A program made the position numbers and the translations under genes. The notes beneath the pieces were generated by a model. The model searched no databases, had not been told where the DNA came from, and worked only from the letters and a program-made list of their open reading frames with translations. Positions 17,206 through 26,027 of a stretch of DNA of 64,000 bases are shown piece after piece; within the stretch, counting starts at the first letter, position 1, and each line of letters begins with the position of its first letter. The stretch is from positions 16,555-80,554 of the forward strand of contig JAHDQN010000001.1 in assembly GCA_018433775.1 (NCBI GenBank), given 5' to 3'. Source of the DNA: Deltaproteobacteria bacterium (GTDB lineage: Bacteria; Desulfobacterota; Desulfomonilia; UBA1062).

Positions 17206-18777
17206 TCAAGAAAAATTATTGTCAAAAAGCGGAAGGAGTATGGTGAAAACCGACCCTTTGCCCGGCGCGCTGTCGACCCTGATGACCCCTTTGTGATCCT
17301 GGACGATCCCGTGGACCACGGACAGGCCCATGCCCGTGCCCTCGCTCTTGTCCTTGGTGGTGAAGAAGGGGTCGAAGATCCGCTTGAGGGTCTCTTCGTC
17401 CATTCCCACGCCCGTATCACGGACCGTGATCTCGGCATAGGGACCGGCGGCGAGATCGGGCGCAATCTTCGTCACCGACGTTTCATCCAGGGTCACCCTG
17501 GTGAGCGTCAGCTCCATGGTCCCGCCGCTGCCTCTCATGGCGTATGCGGCGTTGGTGCCAAGATTGACGATCACCTGTTTGATCTGTGAAGAGTCGGCCA
17601 TGACCTCGGCGCTCTCGTCCACGATGCGGCAGATCATCTCGATAGTGGATGGCAGTGCCGCTCTCAGGAAGCTCAGCGCATCCCTGATCACGGCGGAGAT
17701 GACCACCGGTTTCTTCATCTGCAGGTCGCGCCTGCTGAAGGTGATGATCTGGTTCACCAGCTCGTTGCCGTGTTTCACCGCTTCGTAGATATCATTCAGA
17801 AGGGGAACGGCGGCGCTCTCGGACCCGGTGTCCTGAAGAAGGAGCTCGGTGTTGATCAGAATGGGGGTGAAGATGTTCTTGAGGTCGTGGGCGATGCCGC
17901 CCGCCAGCGTTCCGATGGCCTCAAGCTTCTGGGTCTGGGCGAGCTGCTGATGGAGCTTCGTCTCCCGGGTGATGTCCTTGAGCACCACGACGTAGTCGGT
18001 AACAGCGCCCTTTTCGCCAAACACCGGGGAGATGCTGGCGCCGACATCGACCTTTTCGCCCGTTTTCCGGCGGGCCGTTCTCCGGCCCGACCATGCCTTT
18101 CTCTTCGTGCTCACCCAATCAAAGATGTGCCGGTAGCTTTCAAAGACGTCATCTCCAAAGACCCGCGCCGTCCGCCCCACCAGCTCCTCGCGCCGGTACC
18201 CGCTCAACTCCTGGGACGAGGGGCTCACATACTCGATCACCCCCGCGGAGTCGAAGAGCAGGATCATCACCGGGATGTTGTCGATGATCTTGTGCAGGAT
18301 GTCTGGATATACACCGGGCTCCAGCACGGTCAGACCCGGCATGGCGTTCTGGTCCTCCGGAATGCCCGACGGGTCGGCCCCTGACTCCTCAAGGGCATGG
18401 CGGGTAATCCGCTGCTCGTTCGCCTCCAGAACCAGTGCGCTCACCGCTGTCACGCGGTCCTGGTCGTCCTTCAAGGGAACGCACCTGCCGTCCATCCGAA
18501 CGGCGATCTCCGGGTTCGACGCTGCAGAGCCCGAAAACCAGACCCCCTGCGCAGGTCTGCCGGTGTCGATGGCGGCACGGACGATCGGCTCTGCACGGGC
18601 GGCGATATGAGGGGCCACCTCGTGCAGTGTCCTGCCCGCATGATCCGCCGCAGGTGTCCCGTGAATTGCTGCAAGATAATCGTTGATCCGGATAATGCGC
18701 ATTTCGGCATCGAACACGCACAGGCCCATGGATGTATTATGGTAGATGGCGTTCAGCTCTTCGGATGCATATCTCAT
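17206..18777 (-). CDS. PAS sensor histidine kinase (no receiver)
   Basis: This 523-residue soluble kinase has two PAS domains: about residues 8-125 (SMGLCVFDAEMRIIRINDYL) and 150-270 (VMILLFDSAGVIEYVSPS). HisKA carries the H-box GGIAHDLKNIFTPI and HATPase has NLGTNAAYAM, DTGVGMDEE and SEGTGMGLSVVHG. The first PAS is related to the first PAS of the kinase at 10427, while the kinase core matches the 15129 kinase almost base for base in two blocks, so the protein looks like a mosaic. No strong ribosome site precedes ATG 18777. It lies upstream of the 15129 kinase in the same direction. Confidence 0.9.
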   Translation of the reverse strand: MRYASEELNAIYHNTSMGLCVFDAEMRIIRINDYLAAIHGTPAADHAGRTLHEVAPHIAARAEPIVRAAIDTGRPAQGVWFSGSAASNPEIAVRMDGRCVPLKDDQDRVTAVSALVLEANEQRITRHALEESGADPSGIPEDQNAMPGLTVLEPGVYPDILHKIIDNIPVMILLFDSAGVIEYVSPSSQELSGYRREELVGRTARVFGDDVFESYRHIFDWVSTKRKAWSGRRTARRKTGEKVDVGASISPVFGEKGAVTDYVVVLKDITRETKLHQQLAQTQKLEAIGTLAGGIAHDLKNIFTPILINTELLLQDTGSESAAVPLLNDIYEAVKHGNELVNQIITFSRRDLQMKKPVVISAVIRDALSFLRAALPSTIEMICRIVDESAEVMADSSQIKQVIVNLGTNAAYAMRGSGGTMELTLTRVTLDETSVTKIAPDLAAGPYAEITVRDTGVGMDEETLKRIFDPFFTTKDKSEGTGMGLSVVHGIVQDHKGVIRVDSAPGKGSVFTILLPLFDNNFS

Positions 18778-19209
18778 GGTCTTTTTGGATCTGCGGGGGT
18801 GCTACGCCCCGTGTTTTTCGGATATTCCCTTCTCAGACAACCACCCAGGAGAAACATTCCCATGTCCGCTCTCCCCCACTGCATCGATGGCATGGAGAAT
18901 CGAGGCCGTATTCCCGGCCCGGGATGTCCTTGCTACACTTCTTCGTGCCGGCCGTCCTATCATCTCCTGCAGCTCCACTGGTAAACCCCGTGTGAAAAAT
19001 AGCCCATACGGGGAATAACCTCCGGCAACTGCAAATGCATACACACCATCGGAAAAAAGAGGATGAAACATTAATCCATGGGATATGTCCCTTACGATCA
19101 TGTGAAAGTTACAAGGGATGGCGGCGGTTGTCAACGGGAAAAAGGATGAGAGAGTGACACGGAGATATTCACTCCCTTTAAAGGGCACGATCTCCTCAGG
19201 AAGAGGGGG
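18778..19209. other. Intergenic region upstream of the 17206 kinase
   Basis: This 432-bp interval has no convincing gene. It contains a small hairpin, GGGGTG/CGCCCC with loop CTA (about 18795-18809), followed by a T-run on the plus strand; this would be terminator-like for plus-strand transcription, but no gene ends there. An open minus-strand frame (19188-18802) has no recognisable family or ribosome site. Confidence 0.4.
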
Positions 19210-19527
19210 TTAATGGATGCTCCGGTAAAGAGGCCCGTCATCGTCGCCCGGCCCTCCATCGAAGAAGTCGAGCTCTTCCAGCACCCTCCGGATCAGCGAC
19301 AGGACAAAGGCCTTGTCCTGATACTTGCGGTTCATTTCCTTCACCCATTCGACGAGTGCCCTGGGCACCTGGATGGTCAGCAGAAAGTGTTCCCTTTCAT
19401 CGGAAACCCGCATTTTTTCCACGAGCATCATCCCCCGGGGATGATACTCGTGTGCCAGCTCCCTGAGCAGGGCGATATCTTCGGTGTGGAAATCCAGATC
19501 GATATCGGGGGTGATCAATCTTCCCAT
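19210..19527 (-). CDS. Small conserved-looking protein of unknown function
   Basis: This 105-residue protein matches no family I know. I chose ATG 19527 because AGGAG lies at ideal spacing; the frame extends upstream to 19707 without a good ribosome site. The sequence is acidic and predicted helical, with a central LLTIQVPRALVEWVKEMN and a C-terminal helix FVLSLIRRVLEELDFFDG, then an Asp/Gly-rich tail. The layout (short strand, then helix-helix) is loosely like small DNA-binding or antitoxin-type proteins, but no partner toxin is adjacent and I do not assign a function. Confidence 0.6.
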   Translation of the reverse strand: MGRLITPDIDLDFHTEDIALLRELAHEYHPRGMMLVEKMRVSDEREHFLLTIQVPRALVEWVKEMNRKYQDKAFVLSLIRRVLEELDFFDGGPGDDDGPLYRSIH

Positions 19528-19896
19528 TTCATTCTCCTGTTTTGGCGAGCAGACAAAAAGTACCCGTACAGCAGATGGAAGGCCCATAATGTCGATGAGA
19601 AGCGCCACTGCCTGTGAATGCTTTTCGTCGGCATGCCCGAACGATGAGCACGGTGCCGGTGAACTCGCGTCTATAGTAATATATTGGACCCTGCCGGAAT
19701 AAATCAAGGCTGATTGCCAGCGCGTACGCAGAACAGAGACTTCGTGGCCGGAGAAAGAGCGGGAGGACGGACTGCATTCAGTTTGGAACCCCTCGCCCGG
19801 TGCCTATCATCATAAGAATAGAGGCATGATCGGAGTTATGGAAAACGTGCGCATGCAGCCATGGGGAGACCACCGGAGGTCATCGCCGGAGAATCC
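19528..19896. other. Intergenic region between divergent genes
   Basis: These 369 bp separate the small unknown gene (minus) from a multi-PAS kinase (plus) and should hold both promoters. No strong promoter pair, repeat or additional gene was recognised. Confidence 0.35.
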
Positions 19897-22665
19897 ATGA
19901 AAAAGCGGGAAAGGAAGACCGACCCCGGGACCGGGGGTGATCACCGCGTTCGCGCAGGCAGCGCAAAAAAGCGGAATCCGGCTCCTGACCCGCGGGAGAT
20001 CCTGGAGCGCGCGGATATCGGCATCGTGCACCTGGGCAGGGATTTCCGCATAGCGTTCGTCAACCCCCGGGCGGCGGACATGCTGAGGCAGGAGCGGGAA
20101 AACCTTCAGGGACGCAGCCTGCTGGAGGTGATCCCGGAGCAGGTATGCCCCGCGCTTTTGCAGGACCTGGAAAAGTGCCTCGGACAGAGCGTCCCCTCAG
20201 GCTTCGAGATAGTCTCCCCGGACCCGGTTCCCCGATGGCTCCACTGCAGCTGTACGTCGTCCGAACAGGGGCTCACCCTGGTCATCCAGGACGTCACCGC
20301 GCGCAGGCAGGCCGAGGCAAGCCTGCGGGAGAGCCAGGGCCGCTATCACAGCCTGTTCGAGAACAATCACGCCGTCATGCTCCTCATCAGGCCCGGCAAC
20401 GGGAGGATCGTGGACGCGAACCCGGCTGCCGTAGCATTCTATGGCTATACCCGGGAACAGCTCACCTCCATGAGCATCACGGAAATCAACACCCTCGCCG
20501 GGGAGGAGGTGCTCAGGGAGATGAAGCGGGCCAGGTCGCGGCGGCAGAAGATGTTCACCTTCAGGCACCGGCTGGCGAGCGGGGAGGTCAGGGATGTCGA
20601 GGTCTACAGCGGGCCCATCGGGGTGTCAGGAGAAGCGCTCCTGTACTCCATCGTCCATGACGTAACCGCGCGCAAGAAGGCGGAGGACGAGCTGCGGAAG
20701 TCTGAGGAGCGGTATCGGGAACTGCATGAGAGCATGGCACAGGGGGTGGTGGAGTACGACGAACAGGGCAGGATCGTATCTTCCAATCCAGCGGCGCGGC
20801 GGATCACGGGCATCGATTTCGAGAGCCTCAAGGGAATGACCATAGAGAAGATCCTGAGCATGTTCTCCCGGACGGCATACCGGGAAGACGGCACTCCGAT
20901 CCGGGGAGAAGAGCTTCCTTCCATGAGGCTTGCAAGGACCGGTGAGGCCGTTCCCCGCTCTGTCTTCCGGATCGAAAGGCAGCAGGGAGGAGAGAGTCAG
21001 TGGATATCGATCGAAAGCATGCCCCGCATCAGGCCCGGGAAGGATAAGCCGGAAGGATTCTTCACCATCTTCAGCGACATCACTCAGGTCAAGCGGATTC
21101 AGGAGGCCCTGGAAAAGGCCAAGGAGGGGCTCGAGCTCAAGGTGAGGGAGCGGACAGAGGCGCTGGCGCAGACCGTGGACAAGCTTCAGAAGCATCGGGA
21201 GCTTCTCCAGACCGTCATCGACAACATTCCCGTGATGCTGACCCTCTACGATCCATCCGGGCGGATGATCCTGGTCAACCGGGAGATGGAAAAGATTCTG
21301 GACTGGCCACGGGAAGAGATGCAGGGCATGAATCTCATGGCTGTGGTATATCCGGATTCCGGCTACCGCAGGGAGGTATGGAAATACATGCTGGAAGCCG
21401 GCCCTTCATGGCGGGACTTCGAGATGAAAACCCGTTCAGGAGGCACGGTGCACGCATCGTGGTTCAACGTTCGGCTCTCCGACGGTTCACTGATCGGCAT
21501 CGGCATCGATCTCAGCGAACGCAGGAAAATGGAGCGGAACCTGAGGATGCTCGTAGAGGCGATCGAGCACGCGGGCGAGGGTATAGCCGTTCTCGACACC
21601 GAGTGGAGAGTGGAGTACGTCAACCCGGCCTATGAGGATATAAGCGGGTACCGGCGTGATGAGCTCACGGGCCGGAAGATCACCGGACTCGAAGAGTACC
21701 TTGATAGACAGGATATCGACGAGGTCATCGGATATGTCACCGGGCGAGGCAGAAAATGGAGCGGCAGGCAGAAGAGGGTGAGAAAGGGCACCAAAGAGGC
21801 TATCGACATCAGCCTGACCGTCACCCCGGTATACGATCAGGAAGGAAGGGTCGCGAATTTCATCGAGGTGGTCCGGGACATCACCGGCGAGGTGAGAATG
21901 CAGGATCAGCTCTCGCAGAGCCAGAAGCTCGAGGCCATCGGCACGCTTGCCGGCGGCATCGCCCACGACCTGAAGAATATCCTGGCCCCGATCACGATCA
22001 ATACCGAGAACGCGCTCATGGATCTCGAAAAGGATCACCCTGCCCGCGGGCTGCTCGAGGAGATCATGCATGCCGCCAGGATGGGCACCGACCTGGTGAA
22101 ACAGATCGTGACCTTCAGCCGTCAGGAAACCCAGGAGAAGAGGCCGGTGATAATCGAACCGGTGATCGACGAGGCGGTGGCCTTCCTGAGGTCCGCGCTT
22201 CCCTCGACCATTGACATCGATCGCCGACTGGCGGCCGGGGATGCGGTGGTAATGGCCGACCCGACCAGGATCAAGCAGGTGATGATCAATTTGGGCACCA
22301 ATGCGGGCCATGCAATGAGAGAAAAGGGCGGTCTGCTGGTGGTGAGGCTGACAGAGGAGGATTTGAACGGAGAGGAAGCATCCGAATTGTCTCCGGATCT
22401 TCGCGCGGGATCATATGTGCACATCATGGTCAGCGATACGGGTGAAGGTATGGACGAGCAGACCCTTCAGCGGATATTCGAGCCGTTTTTTACCACCAAG
22501 AAGCACGGAGAGGGCACCGGCATGGGGCTTGCGGTGGTGCATGGGATCGTCAAGGACCACCAGGGTGCTGTCACGGTCTGGAGCAGGCCGGGAAAGGGTT
22601 CGACCTTCTCCGTGTTGCTCCCGACCGTACAAACGGGCGGTAAGCCGGGAGCACCGGGTTCATGA
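19897..22665 (+). CDS. Multi-PAS sensor histidine kinase (no receiver)
   Basis: This protein of about 922 residues has five PAS domains, then HisKA (H-box GGIAHDLKNILAPI) and HATPase (NLGTNAGHAM, DTGEGMDEQ, GEGTGMGLAVVHG). A coiled coil near residues 405-440 (ALEKAKEGLELKVRERTEAL) separates PAS 3 and PAS 4. There is no membrane segment. ATG 19897 was preferred over ATG 19861 because GGAGAA lies just before it. PAS 4-5 plus the core are paralogous to the 15129 kinase, which suggests duplication with gain or loss of the N-terminal PAS units. No response regulator is adjacent. Confidence 0.92.
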   Translation: MKKRERKTDPGTGGDHRVRAGSAKKRNPAPDPREILERADIGIVHLGRDFRIAFVNPRAADMLRQERENLQGRSLLEVIPEQVCPALLQDLEKCLGQSVPSGFEIVSPDPVPRWLHCSCTSSEQGLTLVIQDVTARRQAEASLRESQGRYHSLFENNHAVMLLIRPGNGRIVDANPAAVAFYGYTREQLTSMSITEINTLAGEEVLREMKRARSRRQKMFTFRHRLASGEVRDVEVYSGPIGVSGEALLYSIVHDVTARKKAEDELRKSEERYRELHESMAQGVVEYDEQGRIVSSNPAARRITGIDFESLKGMTIEKILSMFSRTAYREDGTPIRGEELPSMRLARTGEAVPRSVFRIERQQGGESQWISIESMPRIRPGKDKPEGFFTIFSDITQVKRIQEALEKAKEGLELKVRERTEALAQTVDKLQKHRELLQTVIDNIPVMLTLYDPSGRMILVNREMEKILDWPREEMQGMNLMAVVYPDSGYRREVWKYMLEAGPSWRDFEMKTRSGGTVHASWFNVRLSDGSLIGIGIDLSERRKMERNLRMLVEAIEHAGEGIAVLDTEWRVEYVNPAYEDISGYRRDELTGRKITGLEEYLDRQDIDEVIGYVTGRGRKWSGRQKRVRKGTKEAIDISLTVTPVYDQEGRVANFIEVVRDITGEVRMQDQLSQSQKLEAIGTLAGGIAHDLKNILAPITINTENALMDLEKDHPARGLLEEIMHAARMGTDLVKQIVTFSRQETQEKRPVIIEPVIDEAVAFLRSALPSTIDIDRRLAAGDAVVMADPTRIKQVMINLGTNAGHAMREKGGLLVVRLTEEDLNGEEASELSPDLRAGSYVHIMVSDTGEGMDEQTLQRIFEPFFTTKKHGEGTGMGLAVVHGIVKDHQGAVTVWSRPGKGSTFSVLLPTVQTGGKPGAPGS

Positions 22666-22827
22666 TCCATCTCCTGGGTCCGTTTCTTTAAGCACCGAGA
22701 CGGGTCGAAGGATCTCGCCCTGAAAGGTTCCTGCCATCGGCCGCGTCCCGTGACCTCACCCGTTCGTCCCGGGCGCATTTGATCACGGACTCATGGACGA
22801 TATTTTCTTCTTATGGGGGAACAAAGC

Positions 22828-23430
22828 ATGGCGCGTGACCGCGGACCGAAACACAAAAAATCCAGAAGGGAAGGGGTGGACCTGTACGGAACGGGGGGAG
22901 AGAGCCTTCAGAGACGCCTGCAGCAGCCGCCGGGCATGCACGGCAGAAAGACCCGGAGACGGGAGAGCGAATACAGCAGGCACCTGCGGGAAAAGCAGAA
23001 AGTCAAGCGCATGTACGGCCTGCAGGAAAAGCAGTTTCTGAGGTTTTTTGAAAAGGCGAGGCGCGCATCCGGTGATACCGGCATCGCATTTCTGAAGCTT
23101 CTGGAGAAGAGGCTCGACAATGTGGTCTACCGTTTGGGCTTTGCCCGTACGCGGCTCCAGTCCAGGCAGTTCGTATCGCACGGGCACGTGCTGGTGGGCG
23201 GGGACCGCCTGAACATCCCCTCGGCACTGGTGGAGCCGGGATATGTGATCACCCTGGATCAGGACATCCTGAAGATGCCCGATGTCCAGGCATTGTCGCA
23301 GAACCCTCCTCAGGTGCCCGCATGGCTCAGGCGCAGTGACAACGGCGGCGAGGTGGTCAGGGAGCCGGACCGCAGCGAGATCGACCAGGACATCAACGAG
23401 CAGCTCATCGTGGAGTTCTACTCGCGGTAA
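22828..23430 (+). CDS. rpsD: 30S ribosomal protein S4 (stand-alone, zinc-free form)
   Basis: This 200-residue protein is ribosomal protein S4, a primary 16S rRNA binder in small-subunit assembly. The start MARDRGPKHKKSRREG, the central YGLQEKQFLRFFEKA segment and the S4 RNA-binding domain (LEKRLDNVVYRLGFARTRLQ, then VSHGHVLVGG) are characteristic. The N-terminal Cys residues of the zinc-binding form are absent, so this is the C-minus form. It is not in an alpha operon: neighbours are a kinase and ptsP. It may be a second S4 copy used when zinc is scarce, or simply a relocated gene. GGGGGA precedes the ATG. Its last 13 bp overlap the end of convergent ptsP. Confidence 0.95.
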   Translation: MARDRGPKHKKSRREGVDLYGTGGESLQRRLQQPPGMHGRKTRRRESEYSRHLREKQKVKRMYGLQEKQFLRFFEKARRASGDTGIAFLKLLEKRLDNVVYRLGFARTRLQSRQFVSHGHVLVGGDRLNIPSALVEPGYVITLDQDILKMPDVQALSQNPPQVPAWLRRSDNGGEVVREPDRSEIDQDINEQLIVEFYSR

Positions 23431-25733
23431 CCTGCCTGACCCTGCAAGCCGAACCGCTCGGCCCATCTTCTGTCGGCCATGATCTCCTGAATGTCCTTGA
23501 GGCTCGAACGGGACAGGAGAACCTCTGCATATTCCCGGGCGTCGCCGAGGCTGATACGGGAGATGCTCTCCTGGAGCTGCGGCAGGAATTGCGGGTCCAC
23601 GCTGAACCGGCGGATGCCGATGCCCAGGAGGAAGGGCAGGTGGATCGTCTCGTGGGCCATCTCGCCGCAGATGGAGATGTCCTTTCCCTTGTTCCGGGCG
23701 ATCTCCACGATGCGCTTCAGGCCCCTGAGCACGGAGGGATGGTGTGAGGCATAGTATCCGGACACCCGCTGGTTGGCCCGGTCCACGGCCAGCATATACT
23801 GCACGAAGTCGTTGGTGCCGATTGAGAAGAAATCGGCCGCGTCCGCCAGCTCTTCCATGATCTCGACCACGGACGGCAGCTCGACCATCATGCCGATGGA
23901 AGGCTTTTCGCAGACAGTGACCTGCTCGCGGGAGAGCTCGTCCAGAGATGCGAAGACGACCTGCCTGGCCTCGAGGAACTCATCGAGTGAAGAGATCATG
24001 GGGAACATGATGTGCACGTCGCGGGAGCCGGCCGCCGCCCTGAGGATGGCCCTGATCTGGGCGGCGAAGATGTCCCTGCGGCTCAGCAGAAAGCGGATGG
24101 ACCGCAGGCCCAGCTCCGGGTTGGTCTCGGGTGGGGCGTCCAGGTAGGGGAGCACCTTTTCGCCGCCCACATCGAGGGTGCGGATGATGACCGGCCGGCC
24201 TTTCATCTCGTCGAACAGACGCTTGTAGATCAGGTATTGCTCGGTCTCCGAAGGGAAGGACGGCCGGATGAGAAAGGGAAACTCGGTCCGGTAGAGTCCC
24301 ACTCCTTCCGCCTTGAGGTCCCGGGCAAGAGGCACCTCGCTGAGCAGATTGATGTTTGCCAGGAGCCTCACCCGCTCGCCGTCTTTCGTCCTGGTCTGCG
24401 CGGAGACATCCGCGGATTTCCGGACGGCAGTGTGGCGGGCCTTTTCGCGCTCCCGGAACTGCCTGACGATCTTCTGGGGAGGGTTCACGTAGATGTCTCC
24501 CGCATAGGCGTCCATGAGCACCTGCGTATCCTCGGGCAGGAGCAGGAGCTCCTCCCGCTCCGTCATGAGCAGGGGGATCTTCAGGGAGCGCGAGAGAATG
24601 GACACGTGGGCCGTGGTGCCGCCCCCCACCAGGATGATGCCTTGGACATCGTCGGCAGCGAGCCTGAGGATATCCGAGGGATAGAGCCGGTCCGCAACCA
24701 CGATGCGTCTGCCGCCGGACGAGGCGTCGTGATGGCCCGCCTTTCGCAGGTTGCGCATGATCCTGAAGACCAGGTCCTCGATGTCGTTGACCTTTTCGCG
24801 GATATACTCGTGAGGGCTGGACAGAAGCAGGGCGGTGTAGTTCGACGCAACCTGGGCGAGCGCATGGGCGGGATGCGTGCCCTCTTCGATCAGCCGGATC
24901 ATCCGGCCCGTGAAGCTCTCGTCCTTGAGCATCATGAAGTGGGTGGTGAAAATCAGCGAGGCGCTTTCGGGAAGCCGCCTGGCGAAGCTCGACTGCAGGG
25001 ATTGAAGCTGCTCGGCGGTAGCCTCGAGCGCCATGTGGAAATCCTCCGGAGTCAGAGCGGCGTCATCGGGCAGCGGTTCCAGCAGATGCGGTGCGCCCCC
25101 TTTCCGGTAAACGGAGGCAGGCGCGCAGGCATAGCCTTCGGACGCTATCGCGGCCCGGAACACCGTGCCCGGCGGGATGTCCCGCGGTGCGGGCCCGGCA
25201 CCCCCCATACGGTGCATCTCGATTATCATCCGGGCGTTCTCAATGGCCGTGCCCAGCTGCGAGGATGCGGCGAGCAGGGCCATGATGTCGGACTCGTCAA
25301 AGGCATCGGGCTTCTCGTGCCGGACCTCCAGGGCGCCGATCCGCACCGGCCCCCGATGGATGGGCACCACCAGCGAAGACTGATACACGTTCTCGGGGTC
25401 AGGCTCGAAGTGCACGAGCGAGGGGCTCCTGCCGGCGACGCCTTCGCACACGGGTTTGAGCTGGCTGACGCAATGTCCCACCAGACCCTCCCCGATGCGA
25501 ACCCTGCCCGGGGTTTCGCTTCCGGTGCTTGCAGCGAGGTACAGCTCGCCGGAAGATTCATCATAGAGATATATGGAGCACACGCGGGCGCCCAGGTGGC
25601 GGGCCACCATCTCTGCCGAGTGTTTCAGGAAATCGTCGACCGTGAGTGTGCTCACCAGCAGGCCGGTCAACTCGTTCATGTCGGAGAGCAGGTGCAGGTG
25701 GTTGTGTTTTCCCCGATTCTTTGTTCCGGTCAT
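23418..25733 (-). CDS. ptsP: Phosphoenolpyruvate-protein phosphotransferase PtsP (EI-Ntr)
   Basis: This 771-residue protein is the GAF-containing enzyme I of the nitrogen PTS, which takes phosphate from PEP and passes it to NPr. In order it has a GAF sensor domain (about residues 15-175), an enzyme I N-terminal HPr-binding domain (about 185-310), the mobile phosphohistidine domain with GGTTAHVSILSR (phosphorylated His376) and a PEP-binding TIM barrel (about 440-745) with its active-site CGEMA motif. The full family length is present. It regulates rather than transports; partners (NPr, EIIA-Ntr) are not in this window. A GGGAG sequence precedes ATG 25733. Its 3' end overlaps convergent rpsD by 13 bp. 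Confidence 0.95.
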   Translation of the reverse strand: MTGTKNRGKHNHLHLLSDMNELTGLLVSTLTVDDFLKHSAEMVARHLGARVCSIYLYDESSGELYLAASTGSETPGRVRIGEGLVGHCVSQLKPVCEGVAGRSPSLVHFEPDPENVYQSSLVVPIHRGPVRIGALEVRHEKPDAFDESDIMALLAASSQLGTAIENARMIIEMHRMGGAGPAPRDIPPGTVFRAAIASEGYACAPASVYRKGGAPHLLEPLPDDAALTPEDFHMALEATAEQLQSLQSSFARRLPESASLIFTTHFMMLKDESFTGRMIRLIEEGTHPAHALAQVASNYTALLLSSPHEYIREKVNDIEDLVFRIMRNLRKAGHHDASSGGRRIVVADRLYPSDILRLAADDVQGIILVGGGTTAHVSILSRSLKIPLLMTEREELLLLPEDTQVLMDAYAGDIYVNPPQKIVRQFREREKARHTAVRKSADVSAQTRTKDGERVRLLANINLLSEVPLARDLKAEGVGLYRTEFPFLIRPSFPSETEQYLIYKRLFDEMKGRPVIIRTLDVGGEKVLPYLDAPPETNPELGLRSIRFLLSRRDIFAAQIRAILRAAAGSRDVHIMFPMISSLDEFLEARQVVFASLDELSREQVTVCEKPSIGMMVELPSVVEIMEELADAADFFSIGTNDFVQYMLAVDRANQRVSGYYASHHPSVLRGLKRIVEIARNKGKDISICGEMAHETIHLPFLLGIGIRRFSVDPQFLPQLQESISRISLGDAREYAEVLLSRSSLKDIQEIMADRRWAERFGLQGQAGYRE

Positions 25734-26027
25734 GGGTTTTTCCGCTCCCTGTTGAATAATCTATGCATACTTATAGATAATGAAAAAAGGAAAAGGATGT
25801 AAGAGGGGGCGATGCATCATGATGCCGTTGCGCACGTCGGCGCCCGGTGCAGGTGCGCTCCGCCTATGCGGTGGGGTGAAAAAAGTCCTTTCGGAGCCGG
25901 TCCCCAGTGTGCAAGGATGGGGGCGGGTATGCGGGCCTGGGGGCATCCCGCCTGCCGGTCAAAGAGAAAGGGGCAGGGAGCAGGGGGCGGAAACCGGGCA
26001 GAGAGCGCCCCTGGGGCAGGAGGAAAC

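Noticed and set aside
18802..19188. 128-codon minus-strand open frame upstream of the 17206 kinase
   Set aside because: No ribosome site and no recognisable family; the frame is likely open by chance in a GC-rich region.
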